A stretch of DNA of 64,000 nucleotides, taken from assembly GCF_014648435.1 (NCBI RefSeq), contig NZ_BMRC01000020.1, positions 4,425 to 68,424 on the forward strand, given 5' to 3'. Under the pieces are notes generated by a model. The model was not told the origin of the DNA. It did not search any database and worked only from the letters and a program-made list of their open reading frames with translations. The stretch comes from Nonomuraea spiralis. Its GTDB lineage: Bacteria > Actinomycetota > Actinomycetes > Streptosporangiales > Streptosporangiaceae. Shown here piece by piece: positions 7,835 through 16,044 of this stretch. A program made the position numbers and the translations under genes. The number at the start of each line of letters is the position of its first letter. Position 1 is the stretch's first letter.

Positions 7835-7911
7835 GAGTTGGTGCTTGATCCACTTGGTCGGGGATCAGTAGGGTTGGGCGCTTTCCTCCTCACCCCGTCC
7901 CGGAGTGCCTC

Positions 7912-10191
7912 ATGCGCCGCCATCGTTTCGGCCGGCTCGCCGCCGGTTTCGCGGCCCTCTACCTGGCCGTCGTGATCGTCCTGGCCGTCGTCGGACTGGT
8001 CACCGGCGACCTCGTCCCGCTGTGGAGAGTCGTCGCGGACCCGGACGGATACACGGCGGACGAGATCCGGGCGTGGCCGTGGCTGCCCGCCCTGCTGGTG
8101 CCGATCGCGGCGGTGCAGGCGTGGGCGTACCGGGAGGTGTTGCGCGGGAGGCTGCGCGGGGAACCGGCGCGGTACGGCCGGGAGGTGCGACTGCTGCGGG
8201 TCGCCCTCTACGCCACGGTCGTGGACGTCCTGACCTGGCGGCTGCCGATCCCCTACCTGTGGTGGCTGTCGCTGGTCGCCGATGTGATCGAGCTCGTGGT
8301 GATATGGCTGTTCTTCCGCGTGCTGTGGGGGAGCGGCCGCCGATGGCCACAGGTGCTCATGCTCGTGACCGGCGTGCTCAGCGTGATGCACGACGTGGTC
8401 ACCACCATCGCGTACCAGACGGGCGACTACCTCTTCGCCGGGCAGAACTGGACATGGGCGCTGGACGCCCTGTCGTCGGTGTGGCTGGTGTCGCTGCTGG
8501 TGGCGCAGGCGCGGGATCCGCGCTGGAGCGGCGCGACGGTACGGGCCGGCGTGATCGCGGTCTTCTTCTCCCTCCTCTCGTCCGGCTCGGTCTCGATCGT
8601 GGCGTTCGGCGGCTCGGACGCGGTGGCGTGGAAGCTGATGATGCCCTCGCTCCTGGGCGCGGTTTCGGTCTTCTCGCTGGTCTGGTGGGCGAGGTCCGCA
8701 CATGACCTGGGCACGCTCCGGCCTTCCGCGCCCCGGACGGAGCCCGTGCGGGCGCGCGCCAAGTGGTGGCCGCTGCCGACCGTGGCGATCGTGCTCCCGC
8801 TGGTCCCCGCGGCCGTCAACCTCGCGCAGGGGGTGCCGTTCTGGCTCGGACCGAAGAACATGCTGGGCGACGCGGTACGCGAGTACACCGGGTCGGAGGC
8901 CACCGCGTACTGGTTCGTGCTCGACCTCCTCGTCGGCGTCGGCGCGCCGGCGGTGCTGATCCTGGTCGCCGTGCGGCGGCGGACGCGCACGTTACTGCGC
9001 GCCACGACGCTGAGCCTGTTCCTGCTGGGCGGGGCCGGCGCCGTGAGCGCGTTCACTTCGGAGCACTCCACCTTCTTCGGGGAGCTGTGGCTCTACCCGG
9101 AAAGCCTCTACGTCGAGCGGGGCGCCGTCGTCCCCTACGACGGTACCGAGCTCCTGTCTCCCGGCATCTCCCCGCTCTGGTACGCCCTCGCGCTCACCGC
9201 CTCCGGCCTCATCCTGCTCTTTCTGTACGCCGCCCCGCCCGGTCACCGCGTCCGCCACCACGTCCTCCTGGCGGGGCTCGCCTCGGCCGTGGCCCTGTGC
9301 CTGCTGCCCGCAGCGGACATGGCCCGCGGCCCCGTCACGGACTGCGACATGCCCGAGCCGTGGGAGATCGACACGGGCGAGGCCGAGCCGCGCGAGCTGA
9401 CGGCCGAGCAGAAGTTCGTGTGCTCCCTGCGCGGCGACCACGGCGCACAGAGCCTGCACGTGTTCCCCGACACCACGCCCGACCAGGTCGTGCTGGCCTA
9501 CGGGCGCCACCTGTGCGGCGTCCACACCCGCAACGACCCACGGGAGCTGGCCCGGTTGAAGGTCGACCGCGCGTCCCTCACCGATCCTCTGGCCGGCATC
9601 TGTCCCAGCGCCACCACCATCGTCCAGGCCGCGAAGGCCGAGCAGGACCAGGAGATCGCGGCGATGCAGGCCGACTCCCAAGCCATGTGCGACGCCACGC
9701 CGCGCCACCGGCCGCGCACCAAGCCGGCCTGGGCGATCCGGATGAAGGAGCCGCAGTGGACCGACTACGGGGTGCTGCAGACGTACGAGGAGGAAGGAGA
9801 GGAGGAGACCGAGCCGGACATGGACCCCGGCAACGGGCTGGTCTCCTCCGCGCGCGGGATCCTGTCCGTGATGACCCACCCCGACTTCGACCTCTGCGTC
9901 ACCCTGGAGACCTACACCCGCCGGCCGCCCGTCGAGACCAAGGGCTGGGACAAGGTGGTCGAGGTCGGCTACTACAGCGCGGGCGGCCAGATCGTGCTCT
10001 ACGACAGCCTCAGCGGCACCGAGCTGCCCAACCTCGCCCTCAACGGGCGCAAGGGGCACTACCGCATCCGCGTCCACTACGCCTGGTTCCCCTGGAAGGG
10101 CGAGGCGCAGAGTGGGCAGCGGCTGCTGATCATGGCGTATCCCGGCAAGGGCGACAGAGAGATCGTCCACCGGAACCGGAAGTCGACCTGA
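7912..10191 (+). CDS. Large multi-pass membrane protein with extracytoplasmic C-terminal domain
   Basis: 759 residues; I do not recognise a named family. The first ~460 residues contain about eleven hydrophobic segments, starting with AALYLAVVIVLAVVGLV, and a proline-rich cytoplasmic-looking link (TLRPSAPRTEP). After the last membrane segment (VALCLLPAADMA) comes a soluble domain of about 290 residues. It contains several Cys (TDCDMPEPW, KFVCSLRGD, HLCGVHT, AGICPSA, AMCDATP, FDLCVTL), suggesting disulfides outside the cell. It also has an acidic run EEEGEEETEPD and ends with a beta-rich segment (VEVGYYSAGGQIVLYD). It stands alone between a kinase and a hydrolase on the other strand. A surface sensor or transport-associated protein is possible, but function is unknown. 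Confidence 0.8.
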   Translation: MRRHRFGRLAAGFAALYLAVVIVLAVVGLVTGDLVPLWRVVADPDGYTADEIRAWPWLPALLVPIAAVQAWAYREVLRGRLRGEPARYGREVRLLRVALYATVVDVLTWRLPIPYLWWLSLVADVIELVVIWLFFRVLWGSGRRWPQVLMLVTGVLSVMHDVVTTIAYQTGDYLFAGQNWTWALDALSSVWLVSLLVAQARDPRWSGATVRAGVIAVFFSLLSSGSVSIVAFGGSDAVAWKLMMPSLLGAVSVFSLVWWARSAHDLGTLRPSAPRTEPVRARAKWWPLPTVAIVLPLVPAAVNLAQGVPFWLGPKNMLGDAVREYTGSEATAYWFVLDLLVGVGAPAVLILVAVRRRTRTLLRATTLSLFLLGGAGAVSAFTSEHSTFFGELWLYPESLYVERGAVVPYDGTELLSPGISPLWYALALTASGLILLFLYAAPPGHRVRHHVLLAGLASAVALCLLPAADMARGPVTDCDMPEPWEIDTGEAEPRELTAEQKFVCSLRGDHGAQSLHVFPDTTPDQVVLAYGRHLCGVHTRNDPRELARLKVDRASLTDPLAGICPSATTIVQAAKAEQDQEIAAMQADSQAMCDATPRHRPRTKPAWAIRMKEPQWTDYGVLQTYEEEGEEETEPDMDPGNGLVSSARGILSVMTHPDFDLCVTLETYTRRPPVETKGWDKVVEVGYYSAGGQIVLYDSLSGTELPNLALNGRKGHYRIRVHYAWFPWKGEAQSGQRLLIMAYPGKGDREIVHRNRKST

Positions 10192-10264
10192 CTCTCCAGT
10201 TGCCGAAGGTCTCATCCGATGCGTCGAGGGTGACGGCAGGCCGTCTCGGACGTGGCCGCAGTGC

Positions 10265-11734
10265 TCAGGTTCTGACGCCTGTGGCCAGGACGCGCCCGAC
10301 GAGGATGTCGGTGAACCTGTCCGGCTGCTCGTACAGCGACCGGTGCCCGGCGCCGGGCAGGACGGTGTGTTCCTTGTGGGGCGCCACGAGTGTGGCGTAC
10401 CAGTCGTCCAGCAGCCGGCTGCGTGCCGGGACCTCGTCGGCGCCGTCGATGAAGTAGGCGGGGACGGCGAGCCGCGGGACGAGAGTCCGCAGGTCGAGGT
10501 CGCGGGCCTTCGGGTAGTAGCGATCGTAGGCGTCGAGGAAGCCGGTGACGAGGTGCACCTTGTCCAGCAAGGAGTATTCGGTCGCCGCCAGGCTCTCGTC
10601 GAGGCCGCCCTGGCCGTTCCCGGTCGCGTAGACCTTGCTCTCGGCGAGCAGCATCGGCTCGTAGCCGTACATGCCGGCATAGGGCGGGGGCCCGACGGCT
10701 TCCAGCGCGGCGGCGAGGTCGCGGTCACGGTGGCCGCGCGCCCAGGCGAGGGTGTCGGCGTACTGGACGCGGTCGGCGGCGCCGGTGTTCACTGCCTGAC
10801 CGACGCCGACGTAGGCGTGGAACAGCTCGGGCCGCCGTTGCACGGCGAGCACCGCGGGCAGGGTGCCCCCGGAGTGTGCCAGGAGGTAGATCCGGTCCTT
10901 GCCGAATCGGGTTCTGAGGTAGTTCGCGGCGGCGAGGATGTCGCCGGTCTCGCTCGCCGGGGTCAGCGTGGCGGTGGGTTCGAGCGTCGGGTAGGAGCTG
11001 CCGCCGCCGCGCCGGTCGAGGGTGGCGACCACGACGTGGTCCTCCAGCGCGGACAGGTGCCTGCGCACCGCTCCGCGTTCGGCCGCGCCGGGCGCGCCGG
11101 GGAGGAACAACAGGACCGGCTTGGCCGTGTCCCGGCCGCGGATCATCAGCCCGAGCCGGTGGGAGCCGCTCGGGATGGTCGTCAGCTCGGCGACGGCACG
11201 CTCACCGGTGATCGGGGCGGTGCTCGCGGGCAGCGCGACGCCGATCGCCAGCGCGGCGACGATCATCGCGAGCACGCCGATCACCGTCCGGCCGAGCCAG
11301 TGCTGGACGCGGCCTGCTCCCGATCCTGATCGGGCAAGGCCGGTTCCCTGTCCTGATCGGGTTCCCTGGCCTGATCGGGCAAGGCCGGCTCCGCAGGCGG
11401 CGCCGACGAGCATCGGAAGCAACGCGAGCAGCCCGTGCACGCCCCGCCCGGCGAGGAGCGCGAGCACTCCGAACAGCCCGCCCTGCGGCGCGTCGACGCT
11501 CGGCCCTTCCGCACCGGTCCGGACGATCTCGAAGACGATGGCGAACACCGCCGGCGACGCGATCATCGCCCATCGCGACCTGGCGAGGTATCCGGCGACC
11601 CCGCCCACGACCAGGCTGAGCCCGATGCTGGTCAGCGCCGCTGCCGGGGTCAGCGGCCCGCGCGGCGTACTCACCCCCGCGACCGCTCCCCACACCAGCG
11701 GTGGGAGTACGGGCGCCATCCTGTTCAAAATCAT
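10265..11734 (-). CDS. Membrane-anchored alpha/beta hydrolase
   Basis: 489 residues. The N-terminal ~190 residues hold about five hydrophobic segments, with a short basic Gly/Ser/Gln linker (GLARSGQGTRSGQGT) between them. The remainder is an alpha/beta hydrolase: LLFLPGAPG (oxyanion region), LDRRGGGSS, nucleophile elbow AHSGGT near residue 296, Asp in FIDGADE and catalytic His in GAGHRSLYE. Proline iminopeptidase-like and esterase-like proteins share this layout; the substrate is not known. A start at the second Met (M6) is possible. The gene is divergent from a TetR gene across a region with two strong palindromes, so it is very probably the TetR-controlled target. Confidence 0.85.
   Translation of the reverse strand: MILNRMAPVLPPLVWGAVAGVSTPRGPLTPAAALTSIGLSLVVGGVAGYLARSRWAMIASPAVFAIVFEIVRTGAEGPSVDAPQGGLFGVLALLAGRGVHGLLALLPMLVGAACGAGLARSGQGTRSGQGTGLARSGSGAGRVQHWLGRTVIGVLAMIVAALAIGVALPASTAPITGERAVAELTTIPSGSHRLGLMIRGRDTAKPVLLFLPGAPGAAERGAVRRHLSALEDHVVVATLDRRGGGSSYPTLEPTATLTPASETGDILAAANYLRTRFGKDRIYLLAHSGGTLPAVLAVQRRPELFHAYVGVGQAVNTGAADRVQYADTLAWARGHRDRDLAAALEAVGPPPYAGMYGYEPMLLAESKVYATGNGQGGLDESLAATEYSLLDKVHLVTGFLDAYDRYYPKARDLDLRTLVPRLAVPAYFIDGADEVPARSRLLDDWYATLVAPHKEHTVLPGAGHRSLYEQPDRFTDILVGRVLATGVRT
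11325..11388. repeat. Short imperfect tandem repeat inside the hydrolase gene
   Basis: The decamer CCTGATCGGG begins at 11325, 11352 and 11370, with CAAGGCCGG following the first and third copies and TTCCCTG between copies. On the coding strand this gives the low-complexity linker GLARSGQGTRSGQGTGLARS between membrane segments. Copy-number change here would alter linker length without obviously harming the hydrolase domain, provided the frame is kept. Confidence 0.7.
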
Positions 11735-11750
11735 CGCCGCCCCCTTTGTG

Positions 11751-11795
11751 TGTAGCAGACGCTACATGCATATGAATGTAGCACGCGCTACATTC
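11751..11795. promoter_or_regulatory. Tandem TetR operators TGTAGC-N4-GCTACA
   Basis: Two palindromes lie between the divergent hydrolase and TetR genes. The first, TGTAGCagacGCTACA, is at 11751-11766. The second has 9-bp arms, GAATGTAGC-acgc-GCTACATTC, at 11774-11795. Their centres are 26 bp apart, about two and a half helical turns. The second ends 26 bp before the TetR start codon. Autoregulation and repression of the hydrolase by two dimers is the natural reading. Confidence 0.85.
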
Positions 11796-11821
11796 ACGGA
11801 TAGGACTGCTACGGTCGAGCC

Positions 11822-12376
11822 ATGGATCGTCGTGCCGAGCTGGCCGGGCAGGTGCTGGACTACGTGCTCGAACACGGTCTCATCGGGTTGTCGCTGCGTC
11901 CGCTGGCCGCCGCCCTGAACACCAGCGACCGCATGCTGATCTACCACTTCGGCAGCAAGGAACGGCTCGTCGGCGCCGCCCTCGCGCTCGCGCAGCAGCG
12001 GCTGGCCGCGGCGGTCGAACCTCCTGGCCAGGCGGTGCGCAGTGTCGCCGACCTCGTCAGGCATCTGTGGTCCAGCCTCGCGCACCCGAGCGGCACGCAG
12101 ACCACCCGGCTCTACCTCGACCTTTCCGTCCTCGCCGCCAAGGAGCCCGAACGCTGGAGGGCCGCCGTCGAACAACTGCGCGGGCCGTGGCGCGAGCCGT
12201 TGCGGGGCGGCCTCCTCGCCCTGGGGGTCGCGGCGGGCGAGGCCGAGCCGCTCGCCGACCTCATCCTCGCCACACTCGACGGCCTGGCACTCGACCGCAT
12301 GGTCGCCGCGGACCCGGCGCGCGCCGACAACGCGGCGGCGGCCTTCGCCGACCTGCTCGACCGCAACCCCGGCTGA
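11822..12376 (+). CDS. TetR family regulator
   Basis: 184 residues from ATG 11822. The DNA-binding domain is somewhat divergent but clear: RAELAGQVLDYVLEHGLIGL, SLRPLAAALNTSDRMLIYHF and GSKERLVGAAL form the three helices, with the typical (L/I)YYHF-like IYHFGSK motif. The remaining ~130 residues are helical and Ala/Leu-rich, as expected for the ligand pocket. The upstream region carries two TGTAGC/GCTACA palindromes shared with the divergent membrane hydrolase gene, so it probably represses both. Ligand unknown. The small orphan gene downstream (12506) is separated by 129 bp and probably has its own promoter. Confidence 0.9.
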   Translation: MDRRAELAGQVLDYVLEHGLIGLSLRPLAAALNTSDRMLIYHFGSKERLVGAALALAQQRLAAAVEPPGQAVRSVADLVRHLWSSLAHPSGTQTTRLYLDLSVLAAKEPERWRAAVEQLRGPWREPLRGGLLALGVAAGEAEPLADLILATLDGLALDRMVAADPARADNAAAAFADLLDRNPG

Positions 12377-12505
12377 CCACCGGGTCGGCGCCACCCCGGC
12401 GGCGTCGGTGCCGATCAAGCAATCACAACCCGAAGTGAGTAAGCCGATACTCTGCGCGAAGGGCGCTTCCGGTGGGGAAGGCCCGCGACGAACGGAGTGC
12501 GCCAG

Positions 12506-12820
12506 ATGGCAATCGGCGACGTCACATACACCGACGCGCTCGGCGGTCGGGTCACCTTCACCCAGACCGAGGACTCCACGGTCCGCATGACCGGCCAGTT
12601 CAACGAAGGCTTCGACGACCAGGACGCGAAGGTCCTTCTCCACGTCGGCGACGTGCCGCCGCCCGGCCCCCTCGACCTGGGCATCAACCCCCCGGGAACG
12701 TCGGCGTTCGAGCACGACTTCAATGGCGTGACCATCGCCGATTTCACCGACGTGCCGATCCGGATCATCGCCGGCAACAGCGTCGTGGCCGTCTGCGACC
12801 CCACGGTGCCGGTCTTCTAG
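12506..12820 (+). CDS. Small conserved-looking hypothetical protein
   Basis: 104 residues. ATG 12506 is preferred because GGAG lies about 8 bp upstream; a GTG three codons earlier overlaps that site. The protein has no signal peptide and no Cys cluster. It is rich in Thr, Val, Asp and Gly with alternating hydrophobic residues (VTYTDALGGRVTFTQTEDST, then VRMTGQFNEGF), which suggests a compact all-beta fold. A mid-protein PPPGPLDLGINPPG loop and a C-terminal VVAVCDPTVPVF are notable. I know no characterised family with these features. It is followed by a strong hairpin and a convergent TetR gene. Confidence 0.6.
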   Translation: MAIGDVTYTDALGGRVTFTQTEDSTVRMTGQFNEGFDDQDAKVLLHVGDVPPPGPLDLGINPPGTSAFEHDFNGVTIADFTDVPIRIIAGNSVVAVCDPTVPVF

Positions 12821-12913
12821 CGTGGCGGGCAGCGCGCGAGCTGCCGAGCCGGACATCGGTCCCGGCCGGCAGCAACCGCCGGCCAGGGCCCTCACGCTCG
12901 CGAGGGCATAGGC

Positions 12914-12936
12914 GCCTCCCCATTGGGGGGGGAGGC
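12914..12936. terminator. GC-rich hairpin between convergent genes
   Basis: GCCTCCCC (12914-12921) and GGGGAGGC (12929-12936) can pair across a short G-rich loop. It lies between the stop of the small orphan gene (12820) and the stop of the convergent TetR gene (12990), where a bidirectional terminator is expected. No long T-tract is present, as is common in GC-rich actinomycetes. Confidence 0.6.
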
Positions 12937-12989
12937 TCAGCGGGCCGGGGCGACGTCGAGTTGGGCTTCCCGTGCGGTAGCCGCGTCTC

Positions 12990-13706
12990 TCAAAGGCCCA
13001 GGCGGGCGGCGATGCCGTCGAGGACGCAGTCGAGGCCGGATTCGAACTGCCATTGGGCGTCGTCCTTGCGGGCGGCCGTGTGCAGGTACCGCTGAAAAGT
13101 GGGATAACGGCCGGTTCGCATGTGCCACATCATCAACGGGGCGAGGGTGTCGCGCAGTTCGTCCCCGTCGGACAGGTTCTGCTCGGCGATCAGGGTGCTG
13201 ACGGCACCCTCGTAGTTCATGGAGCCGTGCACATAGGCGTCCACGGTACGAAAGGCGCTCATCATCGCGTCGGCGTCGAGCCCCAGGCCGTCGAGGGCCG
13301 TCAGGGCCCGTTCGGCCACGGCCATCCGGCGAGGTGTGAGGGAGAGCTTGGCCTGCGGGGGCAACTGGGTGAGCCATCGGTGGTCGAGCATCAGCCGGCG
13401 CGTGCGCACGGCAAGCGTTCGCAGGTTCTCGCGCCAGCCGAGGCCGTCGGGCAGGCTCAGGTCGGCGTAGACGTGATCGACCATCAGCTCCAGCAAGTCG
13501 TCCTTGCCGGACACGTGGCGGTAAGGCGCCATGGGGGCGACGCTCAGCTCGGCCGCGAGACGGCGCATGGTGACCGCCTCCAGGCCCTCGGCGTCGGCGA
13601 TCGCGACGGCGGCCGTGGCGATGCGCTGCGGCGACAACACCTGGCGGGGTGTGGGGGCGGGCCGCTCCAGCCGTTCCCACAGCGACACGTTCTCATCCGT
13701 GGCCAC
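12990..13706 (-). CDS. TetR family regulator (TetR_C/TetR-type C-terminal domain)
   Basis: 238 residues. GTG 13706 is chosen because GGGAGG precedes it by 8 bp. After a 20-residue leader the DNA-binding domain reads IATAAVAIADAEGLEAVTMR, RLAAELSVAPMAPYRHVSGK and DDLLELM; the YRHVxxKDDLL form is typical of the branch with the tetracycline-repressor C-terminal domain. The rest (WRENLRTLAVRTRRLMLDH through the C-terminal helix) fits that domain. It is transcribed away from a flavin reductase and a DHA2 exporter, across a region with several related palindromes. The likely role is repression of that efflux pair and of itself in response to a drug-like ligand. Confidence 0.9.
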   Translation of the reverse strand: MATDENVSLWERLERPAPTPRQVLSPQRIATAAVAIADAEGLEAVTMRRLAAELSVAPMAPYRHVSGKDDLLELMVDHVYADLSLPDGLGWRENLRTLAVRTRRLMLDHRWLTQLPPQAKLSLTPRRMAVAERALTALDGLGLDADAMMSAFRTVDAYVHGSMNYEGAVSTLIAEQNLSDGDELRDTLAPLMMWHMRTGRYPTFQRYLHTAARKDDAQWQFESGLDCVLDGIAARLGL

Positions 13707-13734
13707 AGTCAGGGCCTCCCTTCCCGGCGCGACA

Positions 13735-13801
13735 GATACAACGTATCAGAAGTAGACAACGTACACAGTGATGCGTACATTGTCTCCCGCAAATACGTTG
13801 T
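13735..13801. promoter_or_regulatory. Cluster of TACAACGTA-type operators
   Basis: GATAC-aac-GTATC is a perfect palindrome at 13735-13747. AGACAACGTAC at 13754-13764 and GTACATTGTCT at 13775-13785 form a longer inverted repeat with one mismatch. ATACGTTGTA follows at 13792-13801. All are variants of one ACAACGTA half-site in the divergent promoter between TetR and the reductase, so multiple binding of the TetR protein is likely. Confidence 0.75.
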
Positions 13802-13818
13802 ACACATTGGGGAACGAC

Positions 13819-14400
13819 ATGCTCAACATCGCCGTCCTTCTCGGCAGTACCCGTGACGGCCGCTTCGGCCCCGCGGTAGCCGGCTGGATCATGGACCATC
13901 TGGCCCAGCGGGAGGACATGAACGCCGACCTGATCGACCTGATCGAGACCCCGCTGCCGACCGTCTACCCCGTACTCGGGCAGCCGCCCGCCACTCAGGA
14001 GGCCAAGGACCTGCTGGCGGCCGTGTCACCGCGGATGGCGGCGGCCGACGCCTTCGTCATCGTGACGCCCGAGTACAACCACAGCTTCCCGGCGGCGCTG
14101 AAGAACGCCATCGACTGGCACAACACCGAGTGGCACGCCAAGCCCGTCGCGTTCGTCTCCTACGGCGCCTTCTCCGCCGGGCTGCGCGCCGTGGAGCAAC
14201 TGCGGCTCGTCCTGGCCGAACTGCACGCCGTGACCATCCGCGACAGCGTCGGCCTGCAGCACCCCTGGGCGCAGTTCGACGGCGACGGCAAGGCCGTCGA
14301 CCCGGCCGCCGACGCCGCGGCCAAGGTCATGCTGGACCGGCTCGCCTGGTGGGGGCACTCGCTGCGCGAGGCCAGGACCGCCCGCCCCTACGCCGCCTGA
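13819..14400 (+). CDS. NADPH-dependent FMN reductase
   Basis: 193 residues from ATG 13819, with GGGGAA about 4 bp upstream; an earlier in-frame ATG at 13768 would put the operators inside the gene. The flavodoxin-like fold is shown by LLGSTRDGRFGPAVAGW (phosphate-binding GSTR loop near residue 8), VTPEYNHSFPAALKNAID near residue 80 (flavin-binding PEYN) and FVSYGAFSAGLRAVEQL. Members reduce FMN with NADPH, or act on quinones, azo compounds or chromate. The stop is only 6 bp from the start of the DHA2 exporter, so the two form an operon under the divergent TetR. This pairing suggests response to a redox-active or quinone-like toxic compound (inference). Confidence 0.9.
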   Translation: MLNIAVLLGSTRDGRFGPAVAGWIMDHLAQREDMNADLIDLIETPLPTVYPVLGQPPATQEAKDLLAAVSPRMAAADAFVIVTPEYNHSFPAALKNAIDWHNTEWHAKPVAFVSYGAFSAGLRAVEQLRLVLAELHAVTIRDSVGLQHPWAQFDGDGKAVDPAADAAAKVMLDRLAWWGHSLREARTARPYAA

Positions 14401-14406
14401 ACCGCA

Positions 14407-15972
14407 ATGACCCGTCTCGGCATCTTCGGACTGCTCATCGGCATGTTCCTGGCCATGCTCGACGGCCTGATCGTGGGCACCGCACTGCCCACGATCGCCG
14501 GTGACCTCGGCGGCCCGGACCAGTTGCCCTGGGTGGTGACCGCGTACATGCTCGCCGGCGCGGCCACCACTCCGATCTGGGGCAAACTCGGCGACCTGTT
14601 CGGCCGCAAGGCCACCTTCATCACCTCGATCGTGTTCTTCCTGGTGGGATCCGCACTCTGCGGCCTGGCGCAGGACATGACCCAGCTCATCGCCTTCCGC
14701 GCCGTCCAGGGGCTCGGCGCGGGCGGGCTCATGGTCGGCGCGCTGGCCATCATCGGTGTCCTGGTCCCGCCTCGCGAGAGCGGGCGGCTGCAGTCGATGA
14801 TCGGCGTCATCATGCCGGTCGCCTACGTCGGCGGACCTCTGCTGGGCGGCCTGCTCACCGACCAACTGAGCTGGCGCTGGACCTTCTACGTCAACCTTCC
14901 CCTCGGCGCCCTGGCCCTGCTGCTCATCGTCACCCGCGTCCATGTGCCACCCGCCGTACGCGCCCGGCCTCGCATCGACTACGCCGGGGCGACCCTGCTG
15001 ACCACCGCCACCGTCGCCCTGACCCTGCTGGCGGGCGGGACGTCGTGGATCCTCGGCGCGATCGGCCTGCTCGCCCTGGTCGCCTTCGTGGCCGTGGAAC
15101 GTCGTACGGCGGAGCCGATCATGCCGCCCCGGCTCTTCGCCGACCGGAACTTCACCCTCGCCCAGATGCTCAGCCTCCTGGTCGGCGCGGTGATGCTCAC
15201 CGTGACGAACTACCTGCCGCAGTACATGCAACTCGTCCAGGGCGCCTCCCCGGCGGCCAGCGGCATGCTGCTGCTCCCGCTGATGTTCGGCATGCTCGGC
15301 GCCCAACTGGTCACCGGCCGCCTCATCAGCGCCAACGGCCGCTACCGGATCTACCCGATCCTGGGCGGGGCGCTCATGACCGCGGGTGCGCCGGCCCTGC
15401 TGCTCCTCGACGGCGACACCCCTGCCGCCCTCGCCTCAGCCCTCACCCTCCCCATCGGAGCGGGAATCGGGCTGGTGATGCAGAGCACCACCCTGATCAC
15501 CATGAACAGCGCCGATCCCCGCGACATGGGCGCCGCCAACGGCACACTCACCCTGGCGCGCACCGTCGGCGGATCACTCGGCATCGCCCTGCTGGGCAGC
15601 CTGTACGCCGCCCGGATGGGGGACGGTCTGGCCGCCCGCCTGGGCCCGGCCGAAGCCGACCGCCTCACCACGGGCGGCGAACTCACCCCCGCTCTGCTCC
15701 CGGGCCTCCCCGAACGGACGGCGGATGCCGTACGGCTGGCCGTCACCGACGGCCTGCACGTCATGCTCCTCGGCACCGCCGTTCTCGGTGCGGCCGTCTT
15801 CGCCCTTTCCTGCCTGGTCCGCGAAACCCCGCTGCGCTCCGGCGTTCCCGACGCGCCACCCCCGCCGGGCGCGCCGGAGCCGCCGGGCCGATCCGCCAGG
15901 CAGCGCCCGACGCGGCTGACGCAGGGCGGGGCATTCGATGTCGTCGATTCCGGCTCAATCGCCCCAGGGTGA
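14407..15972 (+). CDS. DHA2 family MFS multidrug efflux transporter
   Basis: 521 residues with about 14 membrane segments, the size and topology of EmrB/QacA-type drug:H+ antiporters. The N-terminal helix carries LAMLDGLIVGTALPTIAGDL, matching the DHA2 motif LDxTIVNVALP. Motif A follows in GKLGDLFGRKATF after the second helix, and a motif C-like proline/glycine stretch (MPVAYVGGPLLGGLL) is in helix 5. The C-terminal ~45 residues are Pro-rich and cytoplasmic. It begins 6 bp after the FMN reductase and is controlled with it. The substrate is unknown; antibiotic or quinone export is the usual role. Confidence 0.92.
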   Translation: MTRLGIFGLLIGMFLAMLDGLIVGTALPTIAGDLGGPDQLPWVVTAYMLAGAATTPIWGKLGDLFGRKATFITSIVFFLVGSALCGLAQDMTQLIAFRAVQGLGAGGLMVGALAIIGVLVPPRESGRLQSMIGVIMPVAYVGGPLLGGLLTDQLSWRWTFYVNLPLGALALLLIVTRVHVPPAVRARPRIDYAGATLLTTATVALTLLAGGTSWILGAIGLLALVAFVAVERRTAEPIMPPRLFADRNFTLAQMLSLLVGAVMLTVTNYLPQYMQLVQGASPAASGMLLLPLMFGMLGAQLVTGRLISANGRYRIYPILGGALMTAGAPALLLLDGDTPAALASALTLPIGAGIGLVMQSTTLITMNSADPRDMGAANGTLTLARTVGGSLGIALLGSLYAARMGDGLAARLGPAEADRLTTGGELTPALLPGLPERTADAVRLAVTDGLHVMLLGTAVLGAAVFALSCLVRETPLRSGVPDAPPPPGAPEPPGRSARQRPTRLTQGGAFDVVDSGSIAPG

Positions 15973-16044
15973 GTGCGACCAGGTCACCGGCTGCGACGTG
16001 ACTCCCGGGTGACTGCCGGCGCGGCGATCGATCGGCCGGTGGCG

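Noticed and set aside
8992..10728. A 578-codon minus-strand frame opposite the 7912 membrane protein and hydrolase end
   Set aside because: It has no domain or export signal, covers two real genes and has the amino acid composition of an antisense frame.
13768..13818. A longer start of the FMN reductase
   Set aside because: It overlaps the operator cluster and has no ribosome-binding site; ATG 13819 has GGGGAA and begins with the conserved strand.
14026..15306. A 426-codon minus-strand frame opposite the reductase and DHA2 genes
   Set aside because: Composition dominated by Gly, Gln, Glu and His; it shadows two well-identified genes.
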